Positions 1 through 8,203 of a stretch of DNA of 64,000 bases are shown here, piece after piece. The notes below the pieces were generated by a model. It saw only the letters and a list, made by a program, of their open reading frames with translations. It was not told the DNA's origin and made no database searches. The first letter of the stretch is position 1. Every line of letters begins with the position of its first letter. The stretch is from Mucilaginibacter sp. UBA5151. Lineage in GTDB: Bacteria > Bacteroidota > Bacteroidia > Sphingobacteriales > Sphingobacteriaceae. The stretch is taken from the NCBI GenBank assembly GCA_002413785.1, contig DHXR01000082.1:65232-129231 (forward strand), read 5' to 3'. The translations under genes and the position numbers were made by a program.

Positions 1-1
1 T

Positions 2-595
2 GCCTGGACGATTTTTGCTATGTTTTTTGTGATCATGTCATTAGGGGGCAGCGTTGTGAGGGAAAAGGTGAGCGGGAGTTTTATCCGTTTGAAAACGTTG
101 CCAACAAATTACGTTGTGGCTATTTTATCCAAACAAATCACTTATCTTGGCGTTACCATATTGCAGGCGGTCGTTATATTTTCAATTGGGATATGGATAT
201 TCCCGCTGATGGATTTACCGGGACTCAGTTTACCAGCGGATATACCGGCACTGCTTGTTTTAATCGTACTTACAGGCTGGTGCGCTGTAAGCTATGCTAT
301 TTGCGTAGGGGTATTTTCAGAAACACAGGAGCAGGTTAATGGCTTTGGTGCTATTTCCATTGTTATATTGTCAGCCATTGGCGGGCTGATGGTTCCCAGC
401 TTCGCCATGCAGGGTTTCTTTAAGAGTGCGACCAATTTTTCGCCTATGCACTGGAGCCTCCAGGCTTTTTATACACTATTCCTTGAAGGGGGTAAACTAA
501 AAGATATATTTAACAATGCAGTCCTCTTATTTATTATAACCATACTGCTCCAGTTTTTAACCTTTTTGGGGCTTAAAAGAAAAAATTTAATATAA
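2..595 (+). CDS. ABC-2 type transporter permease, C-terminal part (5' end outside window)
   Basis: The frame is already open at the left edge (Ala-Trp-Thr-Ile-Phe before the first Met at base 20), so the gene starts outside the window and the internal ATG is not its start. About 197 residues are visible. They begin with the soluble loop typical of ABC-2 permeases (REKVSGSFIRLKTLP) and continue with four or five hydrophobic segments. The protein ends in a short basic tail (LKRKNLI). ABC-2 permeases form the membrane channel of an ATP-driven exporter; the ATPase partner must lie upstream. The acyl carrier protein gene starts 7 bp after the stop, so the permease probably belongs to the same pigment operon and may export or place the aryl-polyene lipid (inference). 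Confidence 0.85.
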   Translation, partial: AWTIFAMFFVIMSLGGSVVREKVSGSFIRLKTLPTNYVVAILSKQITYLGVTILQAVVIFSIGIWIFPLMDLPGLSLPADIPALLVLIVLTGWCAVSYAICVGVFSETQEQVNGFGAISIVILSAIGGLMVPSFAMQGFFKSATNFSPMHWSLQAFYTLFLEGGKLKDIFNNAVLLFIITILLQFLTFLGLKRKNLI

Positions 596-602
596 TTACC
601 CG

Positions 603-866
603 ATGGAAATTACCGAATTAAAAGAGCAATTAAAACGCCAGATCATACAATTTTTAAACCTTACAGACCTTACCCCGGCAGATATAACAGATGATGAGCC
701 CTTATTTGGCGATGGCCTGGGCCTTGATTCTATTGATTCGCTTGAATTGGTGGTATTGCTGAAAAGAGAATATGGGATAACCATACAAGACCCCAGAGAA
801 GGCCGGAAAATATTGGTTGATGTAAATACGCTGGCTGCTTATATTGAGGAACATGGGAAGAAATAG
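603..866 (+). CDS. Acyl carrier protein
   Basis: A protein of 87 residues with the usual ACP length and acidic character. The phosphopantetheine site is GLDSIDSLEL, with Ser43 as the residue that would carry the 4'-phosphopantetheine arm. Helix I is residues 3-19, and the segment after the DSID motif (VVLLKREYGI) is the usual helix II. ACPs tether growing acyl chains for ketosynthases. Here the likely partners are the ketosynthases at 5.9-10.5 kb, so this is probably the carrier of a flexirubin/aryl-polyene chain rather than the housekeeping AcpP (inference from context). It starts 7 bp after the permease stop, so it is probably co-transcribed with it. Confidence 0.9.
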   Translation: MEITELKEQLKRQIIQFLNLTDLTPADITDDEPLFGDGLGLDSIDSLELVVLLKREYGITIQDPREGRKILVDVNTLAAYIEEHGKK

Positions 867-1036
867 AAGTGGTTCTATAACGGATAGTATTGGTGAGTAT
901 AGTTCTTTTTCCGAAATATGCTGATATCAACAGTAAATTGTCTTAGTGATATGCTGCCCTGCCAACCGGCGGGTTACCGCGTTGTAGAAATAGCGTAAAA
1001 TATATGGTTCTGTTCCGCCGATTTTATGTAATTACC

Positions 1037-1313
1037 GACCCGCCCCTGGCGGGTCAAATATTGGTAGCTCAATAAGAGAAAGATTTTGCGTGCTGTCGGC
1101 ACGAAACTAACCGTCATGCATAACGAATTTTGTCGTCCACCTATTGGGGTTTTGTTATTTCATTGCTAAATGGCAACGATCAAAACTTTAGATTATGACA
1201 AACGATATATTTTAAAATTACCGGAATAATTGGAAGGCGGATAGGTTTCGTGCCTACAGCACGCAAATTTATTTTCATTTGTTTTCTACCAATATTTGGC
1301 ACCTAATGGTGCC
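1037..1313. repeat. Nested-palindrome intergenic repeat, family B copy 1
   Basis: This fills most of the gap between the ACP gene and the small secreted protein. It is bounded by a 19-bp palindrome (GACCCGCCCCTGGCGGGTC, 1037-1055) and a 16-bp palindrome (1298-1313). Next inward are inverted copies of AAATATTGGTAG (1056-1067) and CTACCAATATTT (1286-1297). Inside these is a second pair of 23-bp arms (1085-1107 and 1245-1267) that match in inverted orientation at 22 of 23 positions. There is no coding potential. A second copy with the same plan lies at 51774-51949. It resembles a non-autonomous REPIN/MITE-like element; the GTAG/CTAC edge is noted in the findings. Confidence 0.8.
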
Positions 1314-1440
1314 ACGGGTTGTTTGAATATGAACTTATCCCGTTACTGATCAACTTAGTAGAAAGAAGGAGAATATCTTACGTGCTGAAAAAGAACAATG
1401 CCGGGCATAACCTGATCCTGTAAATAGGTTGAATGCAAAT

Positions 1441-1476
1441 AAGAACCCCATATCCAGTTCAGGAAATGGGGTTCTT
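1441..1476 (-). terminator. Hairpin terminator of the small secreted protein gene
   Basis: A perfect 11-bp stem (AAGAACCCCAT at 1441-1451, its complement at 1466-1476) with a 14-nt loop. Read on the minus strand it is followed by a T-rich TTATTT stretch. It lies about 50 bp beyond the stop of the minus-strand gene at 1529-1774. Confidence 0.6.
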
Positions 1477-1528
1477 ATCTGGTACATATTTAGCTGCTAT
1501 GACCTGACGCCAAACAACCCGCAAAATA

Positions 1529-1774
1529 TTACGGACGCGGTGGCAGCGGTGGCGGTGGCGGCCCTTTTGGATGCGGCGGTAACTTTATATGCGGAAACCG
1601 CCGGTGATGATGCCTCGGGTGATGCCGGTGCCGTGGTTGTGGTGGCAGGGGCGGCGGTCTTCGCACCTGTAAAAACGCCGATTTACTCGCCGCGCTGCTA
1701 AGTCCGCTTGCGTTTGCAAACTGGAAGCTACATGCAATAAATACTAAAGCAATAAATAATGTAATGGACTTCAT
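1529..1774 (-). CDS. Small secreted Pro/His-rich protein, function unknown
   Basis: A protein of 81 residues. It begins with a clear signal peptide (MKSITLFIALVFIACSFQFA, probable cleavage after NA at about residue 22). The rest is a low-complexity tail of proline, histidine and arginine with runs such as RRPPPLPPQP, RHRHHPRHHHRR and GPPPPPLPPRP. The His-rich part could bind metal ions, but nothing in the sequence proves it. The gene has its own hairpin terminator and stands alone between repeats. A plus-strand frame across the same bases is Val/Ala-rich with no signal, so the minus strand is the better choice. The signal peptide plus terminator make a real gene likely, but no family could be named. 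Confidence 0.6.
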   Translation of the reverse strand: MKSITLFIALVFIACSFQFANASGLSSAASKSAFLQVRRPPPLPPQPRHRHHPRHHHRRFPHIKLPPHPKGPPPPPLPPRP

Positions 1775-1865
1775 ACTATAATTGGTTAAGTGAAATTTTT
1801 ATCTTGCAAAGTAAAAATACTAATAATATGATGAAAACCTGCCGGTATGTAAAATAGAAAACCTG

Positions 1866-2789
1866 TCAGTATTTAAAAAGTGTTGTGTACAAAAAGTCTG
1901 CCGCAAACTGCCCGGCCTCCAGCCATCTCTCTTGTGTTGCTTTACCGCCCTGAAATAACGGGTTGAAATTTTTTCGCAATTCGTGCGAGTAGCCTTCAAA
2001 TACTTTTAACTCATTTGGGATCCCTAAAGCATCTGCCTGTTTGTGAATATCTTCGCCACCATACAAAGGGCCGCTTTTATGGGTTGGAGGGATGACGCTA
2101 TCCTTATCGCCAAGAACGCTTACTATTGGTACCCGGGCATTTTTTAACCAGCCGGTATCGAATATAGCTCCCCAAAAATTGATAACACAAGCAGCTTTTA
2201 ACAGACCTTTGTTATTTGGACTCGTATCAGCAATCCCCGCCATTTTTGCCAGTGCGCCGTCTGTACAATACGCGGCCTGCATTGCAGTTAAACCGCCCGC
2301 TGAATTCCCCGCAAGTATAATTTTATCAGTATCGATGTTAAAAGCGGCATGGCACTGTTTGAAATAGATGAACGCCATTTTTAAATCCTGTACAGCGTAG
2401 TAACAGCCTTTTTGTAACTCATTAAAATGCAAAAGCGGATTCTTTTTGCTTAGGCGATAATTAATGGCTGCACATAAGTAACCCCGTTGGGCGAATGTTT
2501 TACACCATAATTGAATGTCTTCTGCTTCTTTTGTGCCAAACTTAAATCCTCCGCCGTGCACCCAGACAATGAGCGGGCGAGGGCCTGCGTGATCATCTTT
2601 AGGCTGATAAAGATCAAATAACCAGGCTTTCTTATCATCGGGGTTAATATTTGCGGCATAACTCAAATCCTTATCTATTCTGACATCAGAAAATATAATG
2701 TCTTTGTATCCATGGGGGTGTACTGTTTGTGCTTTTGCGAAAAGCATTATGAAAAGAAAACCGACGAATAACAATGGAACTTTATTCAT
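1866..2789 (-). CDS. Secreted alpha/beta hydrolase (carboxylesterase/lipase family)
   Basis: A protein of 307 residues with an N-terminal signal peptide (to about residue 21, FAKAQ). It then shows the hallmarks of the esterase/lipase branch of alpha/beta hydrolases. There is an oxyanion-hole HGGGF at 78-82 and a nucleophile elbow GNSAGG with Ser163. A likely acid lies in GDKDS and the catalytic His in YSHEL near the C terminus. It would hydrolyse carboxylic esters in the periplasm or outside the cell; the substrate is unknown. It is transcribed away from the pigment ligase gene and shares a 124-bp divergent promoter region with it. It may be unrelated to the pigment pathway, or may trim acyl or carbohydrate esters. 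Confidence 0.85.
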   Translation of the reverse strand: MNKVPLLFVGFLFIMLFAKAQTVHPHGYKDIIFSDVRIDKDLSYAANINPDDKKAWLFDLYQPKDDHAGPRPLIVWVHGGGFKFGTKEAEDIQLWCKTFAQRGYLCAAINYRLSKKNPLLHFNELQKGCYYAVQDLKMAFIYFKQCHAAFNIDTDKIILAGNSAGGLTAMQAAYCTDGALAKMAGIADTSPNNKGLLKAACVINFWGAIFDTGWLKNARVPIVSVLGDKDSVIPPTHKSGPLYGGEDIHKQADALGIPNELKVFEGYSHELRKNFNPLFQGGKATQERWLEAGQFAADFLYTTLFKY

Positions 2790-2888
2790 AATTACTAATA
2801 TACGTTACAATATTGTAGCGCAGATGTTTTGGATAGGAACCAATTTATTTAAACCAAAGAATTTAGCTTCAAATTTTAGCTTTTTTAC

Positions 2889-2896
2889 TATTTTTG
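2889..2896 (+). promoter_or_regulatory. Bacteroidota-type -7 box (TATTTTTG)
   Basis: A perfect match to the TAnnTTTG -7 consensus of Bacteroidota promoters, 17 nt before the ATG of the ligase gene. No good -33 TTTG is seen at the expected distance, so the assignment is tentative. Confidence 0.4.
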
Positions 2897-2913
2897 GGAT
2901 ATAGCACAAAATA

Positions 2914-4209
2914 ATGGCGATATACAGAGAGACGGATTTCCGGGAGGCCGCAGATACAACTACCGGGCAAGAACAAAAACTACAAGCGTTGCTTTTATAT
3001 CTTTCCGGGCATTCTCCATTTTACAGAGAGTTGTTTGCCAAACACGACATAGATATTTCTGAAATAAAAACACTTTCGGACCTTTCCTTAGTACCTACAA
3101 CGAGTAAGGATGACCTCCAAAAGCGAAACGATGACTTTTTGTGCGTGCCGCATGAAAAAGTAGTTGAATATACATCGACCTCGGGTACCCTGGGCAGCCC
3201 GGTTACAATAGCCCTTACAGGGAATGACCTTGACCGGCTGGCGTTTAATGAATACAATTCCTTTTTATGCGCTGATGGTTCCGCAAATGATATTTACCAG
3301 CTGATGCTTACGCTCGACAGGCAGTTTATGGCGGGTATCGCTTATTATACCGGCATACGTAAGTTGGGAGCGGGTATTATCCGTTTAGGTCCCGGTGTGC
3401 CTTCCCTGCAATTGGAAACCATCCAGCGACTGAAGCCAACTGCTATTGTTGCCGTACCGTCTTTTATCCTTAAATTAATTCAATTTGCAAAAGAGGCGGG
3501 TATCAACGTAAACGATACTTCGGTAAAAAAAGCTATTTGTATTGGCGAAAATATCCGCAATACTGATTTTTCGCTGAATATTTTAGGAAAAAAGATAACC
3601 GAAGCCTGGGATATCAAATTATATTCCACATACGCATCTACCGAAATGCAGACCGCATTCACCGAATGTGCAGAGGGGCGTGGTGGGCATTATCAGCCCG
3701 AACTGCTTATTGTAGAGCTGCTGGATGAAAATGACCGGCAGGTGGGGCCGGGTATGCCGGGCGAGGTAACCATTACTACCCTTGGGGTTGAAGGGATGCC
3801 TTTGTTGCGGTACAAAACAGGCGATATCTGCATGTATGATGACGAACCCTGTGCCTGCGGCAAAACAAGTTTGCGTTTGTCGCCAATTATGGGCCGGAAA
3901 AAGCAGATGATCAAATTTAAAGGAACAACGCTTTATCCGCCCGCATTATTTGACCTGCTTACAGAACGGGAAGAAATCCTGGATTTTGTTATAGAAGTTT
4001 ATTCCAATGAAATCGGGCTCGACCAGGTGTTGCTTCATCTGCTGCCCATAGAAGAAAGTGAAGAATGCGATCACCGGATCAGGGCATATCTGCAGGCAAG
4101 GTTGCGTGTAAGCCCTCACATTAAATATTTGAACGCCGAAGAGATGCAAAAAAAGCAATTTGTGGAAACCAGCAGAAAACCTATAAAGTTTATCGACAGG
4201 AGGGCGTAA
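2914..4209 (+). CDS. PaaK-like AMP-dependent acid:CoA/ACP ligase
   Basis: A protein of 431 residues of the phenylacetate-CoA ligase branch of adenylate-forming enzymes. The phosphate loop is TSTSGTLGSP (about 88-96). A typical STE motif (ASTEMQ), the RYKTGDI motif, a Cys pair in EPCACGKTS, and a C-terminal hinge (MGRKKQMIKFKG) follow in the usual order. It activates an aromatic or acyl acid with ATP and transfers it to a thiol. Because the next gene makes cinnamate-type acids, the likely substrate is 4-coumarate, activated as the starter unit of a flexirubin/aryl polyene (inference). The gap to the ammonia-lyase start is 93 bp, and the two genes run in the same direction. Confidence 0.85.
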   Translation: MAIYRETDFREAADTTTGQEQKLQALLLYLSGHSPFYRELFAKHDIDISEIKTLSDLSLVPTTSKDDLQKRNDDFLCVPHEKVVEYTSTSGTLGSPVTIALTGNDLDRLAFNEYNSFLCADGSANDIYQLMLTLDRQFMAGIAYYTGIRKLGAGIIRLGPGVPSLQLETIQRLKPTAIVAVPSFILKLIQFAKEAGINVNDTSVKKAICIGENIRNTDFSLNILGKKITEAWDIKLYSTYASTEMQTAFTECAEGRGGHYQPELLIVELLDENDRQVGPGMPGEVTITTLGVEGMPLLRYKTGDICMYDDEPCACGKTSLRLSPIMGRKKQMIKFKGTTLYPPALFDLLTEREEILDFVIEVYSNEIGLDQVLLHLLPIEESEECDHRIRAYLQARLRVSPHIKYLNAEEMQKKQFVETSRKPIKFIDRRA

Positions 4210-4302
4210 AACTATTAACCCATTTTAGTGACAATCATTTTGCTTATATTTTATACATTTACCCCCTGTATTTATTACACCTAAAACAAATAATTTTTGC
4301 CC

Positions 4303-5853
4303 ATGATACTTGTTGGACAAAGTACGCTCACTTTAGATAATTTTTTTGATCTCCTCTTTAAACAAAAAGAAATCGGCTTAGAGGGAACAGCTTTAAAAAA
4401 GGTGGAAGTTAACTTCAATTTCCTTCAAAGATTTTCTTCCAATAAACTGATTTACGGAATAAACACCGGTTTTGGGCCGATGGCCCAATACAAGGTAAAC
4501 GAAGAAAATATTTTACAGCTACAATATAACCTTATCCGCAGCCACTCTTCGGGCAGCGGTAAACTGATGCCGGCTGTGTTGATAAAGGCTTTGATGGTTG
4601 CGCGCTTAAACAGTTTTATGCTGGCTTATTCGGGTGTGCATCCCGAGGTGGTTCAACTGCTTAAAAACCTGATCAATAACAATATTAACCCCTGCATTTA
4701 TGAACACGGCGGTGTTGGCGCCAGCGGTGACCTGGTACAGTTAGCCCACCTTGCATTGGTGTTAATTGGTGAAGGAGAAGTTTTGTTTGAAAACAACATA
4801 TATCCCACCATCGAAATATTTAACAGGTTTGGCATTAAGCCGCTTGCTATTCATATCCGCGAAGGCCTTGCTATTTTAAACGGCACCTCGGCAATGACAG
4901 GGATCGGTCTGATCAATATTATACATGCTAAAAAACTTTTAACCTGGTCCGTTTTATTTTCGGCCATAATTAATGAGATTGTAGGTGCTTTTGATGATCA
5001 TTATTCGCTCGAATTAAATATTGTAAAACGGCATGAGGGGCAGAATAAAATTGCTGCAATGATGCGTGATATTTTGACGGACAGCCACATGATCCGCGAC
5101 CGCTCCGAACATTTATATAATCCGGAAAACCTTGACCAGGAGGTTTTTAAAGATAAAGTTCAGGAATATTATTCCCTGCGATGTGTGACACAGGTTTTAG
5201 GGCCAATTTATGATACCATCCGCCAGGCTGAAAATGTATTGGTAAATGAACTCAATTCGGTAAATGATAACCCGGTGATCGACCATGAAAATCAGAATAT
5301 TTTCCACGGCGGCAATTTTCACGGTGATTATGTTTCGCTCGAAATGGATAAACTGAAAATAGCCATTACCAAATTGTCCATGTTATCCGAAAGGCAGTTG
5401 AATTACTTGCTGAATAACAAGCTGAACCAAAAATTCCCGCCATTTGTAAACCTGGGTGTATTGGGACTTAATTTCGGAATGCAGGGCATGCAGTTCACTG
5501 CCACCTCAACCGTTGCCGAAAATCAGACCTTATCATTCCCGATGTATGTGCACAGTATCCCGAATAATAATGATAACCAGGATATTGTAAGCATGGGCTG
5601 TAATGCTGCGCTGATGACCAAACGCGTGATTGACAATTCATTTGAAGTTCTTGCCATACAACTGATGACCATATTGCAGGCGGTTGATTACCTCGAATGT
5701 CAGGATAAGCTGTCGAAAATATCCCGTTCGTTATACGATGAAGCAAGGGCGATATTTCCTAAATTTATTGAAGATCAGCCAAAATATAAAGACCTGGCGA
5801 GGGTTAAGGAATTTTTAGAAAATTCAGATCATATTATTGCTTTTGCTAAATGA
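4303..5853 (+). CDS. tal: Tyrosine ammonia-lyase (aromatic amino acid lyase, MIO family)
   Basis: A protein of 516 residues from the ATG at 4303; a TTG two codons earlier is a poorer start. The MIO cofactor triad Ala140-Ser141-Gly142 lies in GGVGASGDLVQLAHL, and the catalytic Tyr51 lies in YGINTGFGPM. The active-site stretch YNLIRSHSSG and the segments KVQEYYSLRC and GGNFHGDYVSLEMDKL closely match my memory of the characterised Flavobacterium johnsoniae tyrosine ammonia-lyase. It would release ammonia from tyrosine to give 4-coumarate. No histidine-degradation genes are nearby, which argues against histidase. It sits between the PaaK-like ligase and a ketosynthase, and 1 bp separates its stop from the next ATG. 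Together these genes supply the aromatic head group of a flexirubin-type pigment. Confidence 0.9.
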   Translation: MILVGQSTLTLDNFFDLLFKQKEIGLEGTALKKVEVNFNFLQRFSSNKLIYGINTGFGPMAQYKVNEENILQLQYNLIRSHSSGSGKLMPAVLIKALMVARLNSFMLAYSGVHPEVVQLLKNLINNNINPCIYEHGGVGASGDLVQLAHLALVLIGEGEVLFENNIYPTIEIFNRFGIKPLAIHIREGLAILNGTSAMTGIGLINIIHAKKLLTWSVLFSAIINEIVGAFDDHYSLELNIVKRHEGQNKIAAMMRDILTDSHMIRDRSEHLYNPENLDQEVFKDKVQEYYSLRCVTQVLGPIYDTIRQAENVLVNELNSVNDNPVIDHENQNIFHGGNFHGDYVSLEMDKLKIAITKLSMLSERQLNYLLNNKLNQKFPPFVNLGVLGLNFGMQGMQFTATSTVAENQTLSFPMYVHSIPNNNDNQDIVSMGCNAALMTKRVIDNSFEVLAIQLMTILQAVDYLECQDKLSKISRSLYDEARAIFPKFIEDQPKYKDLARVKEFLENSDHIIAFAK

Positions 5854-5854
5854 G

Positions 5855-6991
5855 ATGAACGGAAAAGATGTTTTTGTTGTTGCTGATAATATACTATCAC
5901 CCATTGGTAATACAACTGCCGAAAACTTTTTGCAGTTGAAACAAGGTATTTCTGCGGTAAAAAAACACGATGATTTGAATATATCGGCCCAACCTTTTTA
6001 TGCATCGCTGTTCGCCAAGGGTGAAAACTTTATAAAAAATGATCAGCATAATTATACAAAATTCGAGAAATTGCTTATTGCATCTATTGGGGACGCATTA
6101 AAGTATAGTGAATTTGAAGCCGGGGATAAAAAAACGGTGTTTATCCTGTCCTCTACAAAGGGGAATATCGGATTACTGGAAACGGAAACATTTGATGGTG
6201 CATTAAAAGAGAGGATCGCTCTTTCAACGTCTGCCAAATTGGTTTCGGATCATTTCGGATTTGCCAACCAGCCGGTTATAGTTTCCAATGCATGTATTTC
6301 GGGGGTGCTTGCTATTATAACAGGCATGCGGCTTTTACGGTCCGGGCAATATGAAAACGCCGTTATTGCCGGTGCCGACGTGATCTCGAAATTTATCTTT
6401 TCGGGTTTTGAGTCTTTCCTCGCGCTTAGCCCTGCAATTTGCAAACCTTTTGACCGTCTGCGGGATGGATTGAACCTTGGCGAATGTGGCGGAACCATCA
6501 TTTTGTCCACTAATAAAAAATACGGGCAAAATATAAAAGTTAAAGGCGGCTCGGTAAGTAACGATGCCAATCATATTTCAGGCCCGTCGCGCACCGGGGA
6601 AGAACTTGCGTACGCTATTAAAAAGGCAATACAAGACGCGGGGATGTCTCAGGGAGATATAGATTTTATTTCGGCCCATGGAACAGCTACCGTTTATAAT
6701 GATGAAATGGAGGCCAATGCGGTTCATTTATCCGGCTTGCAAGCTGTGCCTGTTAATAGTTTAAAAGGCTATTACGGACATACCTTAGGGGCGGCGGGTT
6801 TAATAGAATCGATTATTTCTATTCAATCATTGAAAGAAAATTTAGTTTTACCTACATTAGGGTTTAAGGAACCGGGCGTAACTAAGCCATTGAATATTTG
6901 CACAGAGCTGTTGTCCGGCGATTTTAAAAATTGCCTTAAAACAGCTTCGGGCTTTGGCGGTTGTAATGCTGCGGTAGTTTTTGGGAAGTGA
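5855..6991 (+). CDS. Beta-ketoacyl-ACP synthase (KAS I/II-like), pigment cluster
   Basis: A protein of 378 residues from the ATG at 5855; in-frame TTG codons upstream lie inside the lyase gene. The nucleophile is Cys147 (SNACISG). The two catalytic His lie in AHGTAT and YYGHTLGAAG, and the C-terminal GFGGCNAAV motif is present. The region PFDRLRDGLNLGECGG is standard for the family. It condenses malonyl-ACP with an acyl-ACP. The N terminus is shorter and more diverged than in housekeeping FabF. It follows the lyase by 1 bp, so the two are co-translated, and the context points to aryl-polyene chain extension. A block of repeats separates it from the remaining ketosynthase genes. Confidence 0.9.
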   Translation: MNGKDVFVVADNILSPIGNTTAENFLQLKQGISAVKKHDDLNISAQPFYASLFAKGENFIKNDQHNYTKFEKLLIASIGDALKYSEFEAGDKKTVFILSSTKGNIGLLETETFDGALKERIALSTSAKLVSDHFGFANQPVIVSNACISGVLAIITGMRLLRSGQYENAVIAGADVISKFIFSGFESFLALSPAICKPFDRLRDGLNLGECGGTIILSTNKKYGQNIKVKGGSVSNDANHISGPSRTGEELAYAIKKAIQDAGMSQGDIDFISAHGTATVYNDEMEANAVHLSGLQAVPVNSLKGYYGHTLGAAGLIESIISIQSLKENLVLPTLGFKEPGVTKPLNICTELLSGDFKNCLKTASGFGGCNAAVVFGK

Positions 6992-7056
6992 CGCGGATTG
7001 CCGTTGGTGACACAGACAATTTGGGTGGAAGTAGATTAATAAAGAGATAGGTTAAA

Positions 7057-7207
7057 TACCCCGTAGGGGTAACCCGTTTGTAGTAGCAAATAAAATAACA
7101 AAGCAAAATTGCCACGTCAATGGCTACCCATTCGCGAGTGGGTAGCCACTGACGTGGCACTAAGATGGTCTAATTGAAATGCTACAAACGGGTAGCCCCG
7201 ATGGGGC
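7057..7207. repeat. Nested-palindrome intergenic repeat, family A copy 1
   Basis: The outer palindromes are TACCCCGTAGGGGTA (7057-7071) and GCCCCGATGGGGC (7195-7207). They are joined to inverted copies of ACCCGTTTGTAG and CTACAAACGGGT. In the middle is a 21-bp stem (7110-7130 and 7139-7159) with one G-T type mismatch. No reading frame is supported. The copy at 7326-7473 differs by a compensated base pair in the inner stem, which suggests that the folded form matters. Confidence 0.85.
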
Positions 7208-7225
7208 AAGAAATGAGGCTGCAGA

Positions 7226-7297
7226 TTACCCCCGTTGTCGGTGTCCCCACCGATGACCATCAGGTGATTGCCTGTGAGGACACAGGCAATGGGGGAG
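7226..7297. repeat. Palindromic unit between the two family A copies
   Basis: The stretch begins near CCCCCGTTG and ends with CAATGGGGG, an imperfect inverted pair. Just inside the right end is a perfect 10-bp stem with a 4-nt loop (ATTGCCTGTG at 7267-7276, complement at 7281-7290). A related degenerate sequence (ATTGCCGTTGG...CAGACAAT) lies just before copy 1, near 6998-7021. No coding potential. Confidence 0.55.
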
Positions 7298-7325
7298 AAA
7301 CGCTTAATAAAAAGACGGGTGCAAA

Positions 7326-7473
7326 TACCCCGTAGGGGTAACCCGTTTGTAGCAAATAAAATAACAAAGCAAAATTGCCACGTTAGTGGCTACCCACTCG
7401 CGAAGGGTAGCCACTAACGTGGCACTAAGATGGTTCAATTGAAATTCTACAAACGGGTAGCCCCGTATGGGGC
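7326..7473. repeat. Nested-palindrome intergenic repeat, family A copy 2
   Basis: Same plan and nearly the same sequence as the copy at 7057-7207. The inner stem (7376-7395 and 7405-7424) is perfect over 20 bp. The outer ends are TACCCCGTAGGGGTA (7326-7340) and GCCCCGTATGGGGC (7460-7473). The two copies are direct repeats of each other, about 269 bp apart. Confidence 0.85.
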
Positions 7474-7488
7474 AAAAAAAGATGCGTC

Positions 7489-7521
7489 AGATTTACGAAG
7501 TTTTAATTACTTCGTAAATCT
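7489..7521 (+). terminator. Hairpin, possible terminator after the first ketosynthase
   Basis: A perfect 13-bp stem (AGATTTACGAAGT at 7489-7501, complement at 7509-7521) with a 7-nt loop. Only a weak T-rich stretch follows, and the next gene starts 44 bp later. It could be a terminator, an attenuator, or another dispersed palindrome. Confidence 0.4.
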
Positions 7522-7565
7522 CTTGGCTATTTTGATTTAACAAGGTTATAAAAAAGAAAAAAACA

Positions 7566-8192
7566 TTGCTTACAGAAAACTATATAACGGCATTTTGCAC
7601 CATAAGTAAAGGTGTTGTAAGTAAAAACGGGACCAAAATATTTAAAAACACGAACGATGGCCCGGCAAGTTTTTTCACTTCTATTTACCAGCATTTTCAG
7701 CTTAAATACCCTAAGTATTATAAAATGGATAATTTAAGCAAGCTGGGTTGGCTTGCTACAGAAATCTTGCAGTATGAAAGTTTTGAAAAAAATAACTACC
7801 AGCCAGAAGATATTGGGATAGTGTTGGCCAATGCCAATAGCAGCCTGGATGATGACATAAAATATTTTGAAACAACAAAAGCTATTGCCAGCCCTTCATT
7901 ATTTGTTTATACCTTGCCAAACATCGTGATTGGTGAAATTTGTATCCGTAACAATTTTAAAGGCGAACAAGCCTTTTTTATTCAGGATAAGTTTGATGCG
8001 GATTTTATGTGTCAACAGGTAAACTACCTGCTGAATGAAAATATTTTACAGGCATGTATCTGCGGCTGGGTTGAGGTTTTAGAGCAGGATTATAAAGCCG
8101 TTTTGTTTTTAGCTGAGAAAATAAAAACGAAAAAATCTGTTTTATTTTCTGCGGAAAATATGGACAAATTTTTTAATGACATTGATAATTGA
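7566..8192 (+). CDS. Short ketosynthase-like protein without active-site Cys
   Basis: A protein of 208 residues. The only start after the upstream in-frame stop at 7533 is the TTG at 7566, so a TTG start is assumed. The sequence follows the N-terminal half of a ketosynthase (EDIGIVLANANSSLDDD, then SPSLFVYTLPNIVIGEI, then GEQAFFIQDKFDADF). The position of the nucleophilic Cys is not a Cys, and the C-terminal half with both His is missing. It therefore cannot condense acyl chains alone. Small proteins of this kind occur in flexirubin/aryl-polyene clusters, where they may form part of a heteromeric synthase (inference). Its stop is 11 bp before the next ketosynthase ATG. It could also be a degenerate gene, but the frame is intact and the length is sensible. 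Confidence 0.75.
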   Translation: MLTENYITAFCTISKGVVSKNGTKIFKNTNDGPASFFTSIYQHFQLKYPKYYKMDNLSKLGWLATEILQYESFEKNNYQPEDIGIVLANANSSLDDDIKYFETTKAIASPSLFVYTLPNIVIGEICIRNNFKGEQAFFIQDKFDADFMCQQVNYLLNENILQACICGWVEVLEQDYKAVLFLAEKIKTKKSVLFSAENMDKFFNDIDN

Positions 8193-8203
8193 TATTGAGT
8201 AAT

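Noticed and set aside
1429..1701. Plus-strand Val/Ala-rich reading frame of 90 residues
   Set aside because: It is antisense to the small secreted protein, has no recognisable motif, and starts inside a terminator hairpin.
4303..5853. Histidine ammonia-lyase (hutH)
   Set aside because: No hut genes are nearby; the active-site wording and the pigment context match tyrosine ammonia-lyase.
7057..7473. Repeats considered as a CRISPR array
   Set aside because: Only two copies, about 150 bp each, with internal nested palindromes and no short spacers or cas genes.
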